Positions 61,784-64,000 of a stretch of DNA of 64,000 nt are shown here, in pieces. Within the stretch, counting starts at the first letter, position 1. The number at the start of each line of letters is the position of its first letter. Both the position numbers and the translations under genes were made by a program. Source of the DNA: Alphaproteobacteria bacterium (GTDB lineage Bacteria > Pseudomonadota > Alphaproteobacteria > SMXQ01); assembly GCA_030831315.1 (NCBI GenBank), contig JAURLI010000065.1:1-64000 (forward strand), read 5' to 3'. Below the pieces are notes generated by a model that saw only the letters and a list, made by a program, of their open reading frames with translations, was not told the origin of the DNA and did no database searches.

Positions 61784-62746
61784 TCAGGGTTTCAGCTTGT
61801 AGATGCGGATCGCATTTTCATAAGCGATCTTGCGGGCAATATCGGGCGGCAGGCGCGACAGGAAAACATTCGTCCGCTTGCGGATGGCGGCGCCCGCCTT
61901 GGCGAACTTCGACACGAGGCCCCTGTTGCCCGGCGGGGCGAAGAACTGGTCGCCGCCGATGACGAAGCGGTCGGGAAATTCCCTGAACACCTCCATCCAC
62001 TGCGGCTTCAGCCCTTCGGGTGCGAGGGGATTGTTCTGCACGTGCCCGCCGCGGCCGATGTTGAGGCGGAGCGACATGTAAAGGTTGGGGTGCTTGCGCA
62101 GCATGTCGCGGGTCATCGCCGCCGTCCAATGGCCGATGTTGTCCGACCCGGCATGCGCCCAGACGATGACGGCCTTGCGGTTATGGGTGAGCAGCCGTTC
62201 GAAACCGTTGAGGTTGCGCTTCATCTCGGGCGGGTTGGGCGGCTGTTCCAGCCACTCCGGCGTCTTGATGTCCTCCGCCACGAGGTCGAAATGCATGTCT
62301 ATCGGAACGCCGCGCTCGGCGGCGATGTCGGCGAGCAGCAGCAGCAGCGGGTGATCACCGCCGACCGATTCGTACACATGCCCGGGCAACAGCGAAATGT
62401 GCAGGATCGACATTTCCCCGAAGCCGATGGCGCCCTTGGCGAGAATGTCCTCGGCGCGCTTGCGGAAGCGCGCCTTGAGGTCGTCGCTGACCTTGCCGTC
62501 GGGGGACTCTGCGTGGATCATCTTGTTGAGGCTCCCGCCCCCGCCCATGAAGGCCAGACGGTCGGGATGCCTGCGGATGACATCGATGAAATCCTCGATG
62601 TCCCATGAGCCGCGGTTGCCCGACTCGCCCTGGGGCGTCGGCATCACGATGGCGCGCGACATGTTGTTGCCCTTCATCGTGTCGAGAAGCTCGTCGACGG
62701 GGCTGCGGTAGTCGGCATTGGGGCTAAAGCCGCCGAAGGGATGCAC
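61784..62746 (-). CDS. Amidohydrolase-2 family protein, N terminus interrupted upstream by a stop
   Basis: About 320 residues from a GTG at 62746. Its frame continues upstream as EPAAPLQWIDIQ just before VHPFGG, reaching a TAG at 62783-62785, after which the same frame encodes a signal peptide. The first metal motif, normally DxHxH, is DIQVH, with Gln in place of one His. The remaining ligands look intact: His in IDMHFDLV, His in IVWAHAGSDNIGHW, and Asp in VIGGDQFF. It resembles secreted amidohydrolases. Restart at this GTG would lack the first strand, so the product may be inactive and cytoplasmic. Alternatively the TAG is a sequencing error or is read through. Confidence 0.8.
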   Translation of the reverse strand: MHPFGGFSPNADYRSPVDELLDTMKGNNMSRAIVMPTPQGESGNRGSWDIEDFIDVIRRHPDRLAFMGGGGSLNKMIHAESPDGKVSDDLKARFRKRAEDILAKGAIGFGEMSILHISLLPGHVYESVGGDHPLLLLLADIAAERGVPIDMHFDLVAEDIKTPEWLEQPPNPPEMKRNLNGFERLLTHNRKAVIVWAHAGSDNIGHWTAAMTRDMLRKHPNLYMSLRLNIGRGGHVQNNPLAPEGLKPQWMEVFREFPDRFVIGGDQFFAPPGNRGLVSKFAKAGAAIRKRTNVFLSRLPPDIARKIAYENAIRIYKLKP

Positions 62747-62782
62747 CTGGATGTCGATCCATTGTAAGGGCGCGGCCGGTTC

Positions 62783-62860
62783 CTAGGCTGGCACGGGCTG
62801 GGACAGGCACAGTAAAAGGGCCGCCAGGGCGGCGCAGGCATGCGTCACATGGTTTGCCAC
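62783..62860 (-). pseudogene. Detached signal peptide of the amidohydrolase, ending in TAG
   Basis: From GTG at 62860 (nine bases after GGAG) the frame reads VANHVTHACAALAALLLCLS then QPVPA and TAG at 62783-62785. This is a textbook Sec signal peptide ending at an Ala-x-Ala type site, and it is in the same frame as the amidohydrolase 12 codons downstream. The stop falls right at the presumed cleavage point. It looks like the lost N terminus of the gene at 61784-62746. Confidence 0.8.
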
Positions 62861-62931
62861 GAGGGAATACTCCGAAAAGACAGACCGCAAATTGAATGCA
62901 TGCCGTCTGGCGGTTGGCAAGATGCAAACAA

Positions 62932-62958
62932 AAAGGGCGGCCTTGCGGGCCGCCCTTT
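62932..62958 (-). terminator. Terminator of the small secreted protein gene
   Basis: Eleven-base-pair stem (62932-62942 with 62948-62958). On the minus strand the stem is followed by a T-rich run, 20 bases after the stop of the gene at 62979. Confidence 0.9.
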
Positions 62959-62978
62959 GCCTGGGGACGCGAAAACTT

Positions 62979-63287
62979 TCAGATTTGCAGGCCTGCCTCA
63001 AGGGCGGGCGATTTCGCCGGATCCACGCCGTCGCCAGAGGCGACGACGCAACTCACGTCGTCGTCGTCGGTCAAGAGCGCCGTCCATGTGCCTTCGGTCG
63101 GCGAGACATGGAATTCAAGGAGGCCCTTGCCCTTGATCTCGTGCACCTCGGCAAGCTGCTCGCCGTAATCATCGACAAGCGCGTTGATCATCGCCGTGCG
63201 GTCGAAACAGGCGCGCGGTTCTGCCCGGGCCACATCGGCGGCAAGCAGGGCCGGAAACAACAGAAGGCTGAGCAGCAAAGACCTCAT
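62979..63287 (-). CDS. Small secreted protein of unknown function
   Basis: A 102-residue protein with a clear signal peptide (MRSLLLSLLLFPALLAADVARA) and an 80-residue mature part. Two Cys (RACFDR near residue 27 and VSCVVA near 80) could form one disulphide. The segment LVDDYGEQLAEVH and the ending GTWTALLTDDDDVSCVVASG recall short periplasmic proteins seen in other alphaproteobacteria. No catalytic motif is evident. It has its own terminator and is probably monocistronic. Function unknown. Confidence 0.82.
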   Translation of the reverse strand: MRSLLLSLLLFPALLAADVARAEPRACFDRTAMINALVDDYGEQLAEVHEIKGKGLLEFHVSPTEGTWTALLTDDDDVSCVVASGDGVDPAKSPALEAGLQI

Positions 63288-63563
63288 GTCATCCTCTCTT
63301 CGGTCCCGTGTCCGGAATGAGGACAGCGGGACTTACGCAGTTACGTCGATCATCGACGTCTCCGTGCCATGAGCTTCCCGCTGGTGATGTTCGGCTTCGT
63401 TCACTTCGAAGCGCCTAATGCCACTTGCTGAACGCGCAAGCCGCTGTTTCAGCTGCGATGGTTCGACAATAAACGACAACGATTAAAATAGTCTGATCGC
63501 GCCAGAATTTAATGCCTTGGCCCGTGCCGGTTGCGAAACCGAGCCATGCACCGGCTGCGTGGC

Positions 63564-64000
63564 TCAGTATTCGCGATCCCGGCTGACGATGCCGACCATC
63601 GCTTCGCCCCGGCGCAAGCGGCGGATATTGCTGGCGATTTCGCGCGCTGCCGTTTCCGCCAGTGTTATTGCCGCTGCGTGGGGCGTAATGGTGATACGCG
63701 GATGGCGCCAGAGCGGATCATCGGCGGGAAGGGGTTCGCGTTCGAAAACGTCGAGGGTCGCTGCCGAAATCTGTCCGCGGTCGAGGGCCGCGATCAGGTC
63801 TGCCGCCACCACGTGCCCGCCGCGGGCGCCGTTGATGATCGCTGCACCCCGGGGCATTCGGGCGAAGGCGTCGGCCGAAAGGATGCCGCGGGTGGCGCTG
63901 GTCAGGGGCAGCAGGCATACGACGATGTCGGAGTGCGCGAAAAAGGTGCCGAGACTGTCGGGGCCGGCGAAGATTTCGCCAAGCTCCCATTTCCTGGACT
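63564..64000 (-). CDS. D-2-hydroxyacid dehydrogenase (GhrA-like), 5' end outside window
   Basis: C-terminal part of a D-isomer-specific 2-hydroxyacid dehydrogenase; the frame stays open to the window end. It reads FAGPDSLGTFFAHSDIVVCL then LPLTSATRGILSADAFARMP, then NGARGGHVV, VFEREPLPADDPLWRHP and ITPHAAAITLAETAA. The His of TPHAA and the Arg of GARGG and Glu of FEREPLP are the usual catalytic residues. The protein reduces glyoxylate, hydroxypyruvate or similar with NAD(P)H. A start inside this stretch, at 63857, would leave out the coenzyme domain and is rejected. Confidence 0.92.
   Translation of the reverse strand, partial: SRKWELGEIFAGPDSLGTFFAHSDIVVCLLPLTSATRGILSADAFARMPRGAAIINGARGGHVVAADLIAALDRGQISAATLDVFEREPLPADDPLWRHPRITITPHAAAITLAETAAREIASNIRRLRRGEAMVGIVSRDREY

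Noticed and set aside
62783..62785. TAG as a recoded codon such as pyrrolysine
   Set aside because: No pyrrolysine genes are seen in the window, and the codon falls at a signal-peptide junction rather than an active site. A nonsense change or sequence error is simpler.

Overview
The window is GC-rich, densely packed bacterial DNA. It most resembles an alphaproteobacterium of the Rhodospirillales kind. The signs are an ornithine decarboxylase / homospermidine synthase polyamine operon, many Bug/TctC-type binding proteins, and both TAXI-TRAP and tripartite tricarboxylate transport (TTT) systems. No phage, insertion sequence, plasmid gene or CRISPR array was seen. The whole window reads as accessory catabolism and transport interspersed with a few housekeeping genes.

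Region 1 (1-20979), all on the plus strand, looks like an aromatic-polycarboxylate (phthalate-type) catabolic cluster. It holds two Rieske oxygenase alpha subunits, each followed directly by a TctC-like binding protein (the first is cut by the window edge). It also holds TctA/TctB permeases, a RidA protein, two MFS transporters, two class II aldolase-family proteins (a fold that includes dihydroxyphthalate decarboxylases), a Gfo/Idh/MocA dehydrogenase resembling the phthalate dihydrodiol dehydrogenase Pht4, and a cytoplasmic NMT1-fold protein of the kind that includes Pht5-type decarboxylases. A LigJ-like 4-oxalomesaconate hydratase, an iron-type ABC importer, a bicupin and a LigB-type extradiol dioxygenase follow. 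Together these could import an aromatic acid, dihydroxylate it, dehydrogenate and decarboxylate the diol, cleave the ring and hydrate the product. No oxygenase reductase and no LigC or LigI homologue is visible here.

Region 2 (21072-26234) has a tRNA-Leu(UAA), a long leader that may be a speF-type RNA, then ornithine decarboxylase, a GNAT acetyltransferase, homospermidine synthase and an LVIVD beta-propeller protein.

Region 3 (26291-37864) is transport and small-acid metabolism. A minus-strand set encodes a racemase-fold protein, TctC, a TauD-type dioxygenase and a second TctC. After it come an alpha/beta hydrolase, an AT-rich stretch with a decayed GGDEF remnant, another TctC, an MFS transporter and a TAXI-TRAP system. 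Region 4 (37984-46140) has a metal-ligand-poor M24 protein, an RND efflux pair and a fused TctA-TctB permease.

Region 5 (46576-53409) holds an orphan molybdenum hydroxylase large subunit, a second pairing of class II aldolase with cytoplasmic NMT1-like protein, a TPR/O-GlcNAc-transferase-like protein and a fourth class II aldolase. Region 6 (53422-64000) is mostly housekeeping: aldo/keto reductase, GlnRS, L-aspartate oxidase, a TAXI protein, GST, an M17 aminopeptidase and a MarR-like regulator. It also contains an amidohydrolase whose signal peptide is cut off by an in-frame TAG, a small secreted protein, and a 2-hydroxyacid dehydrogenase cut by the window end.
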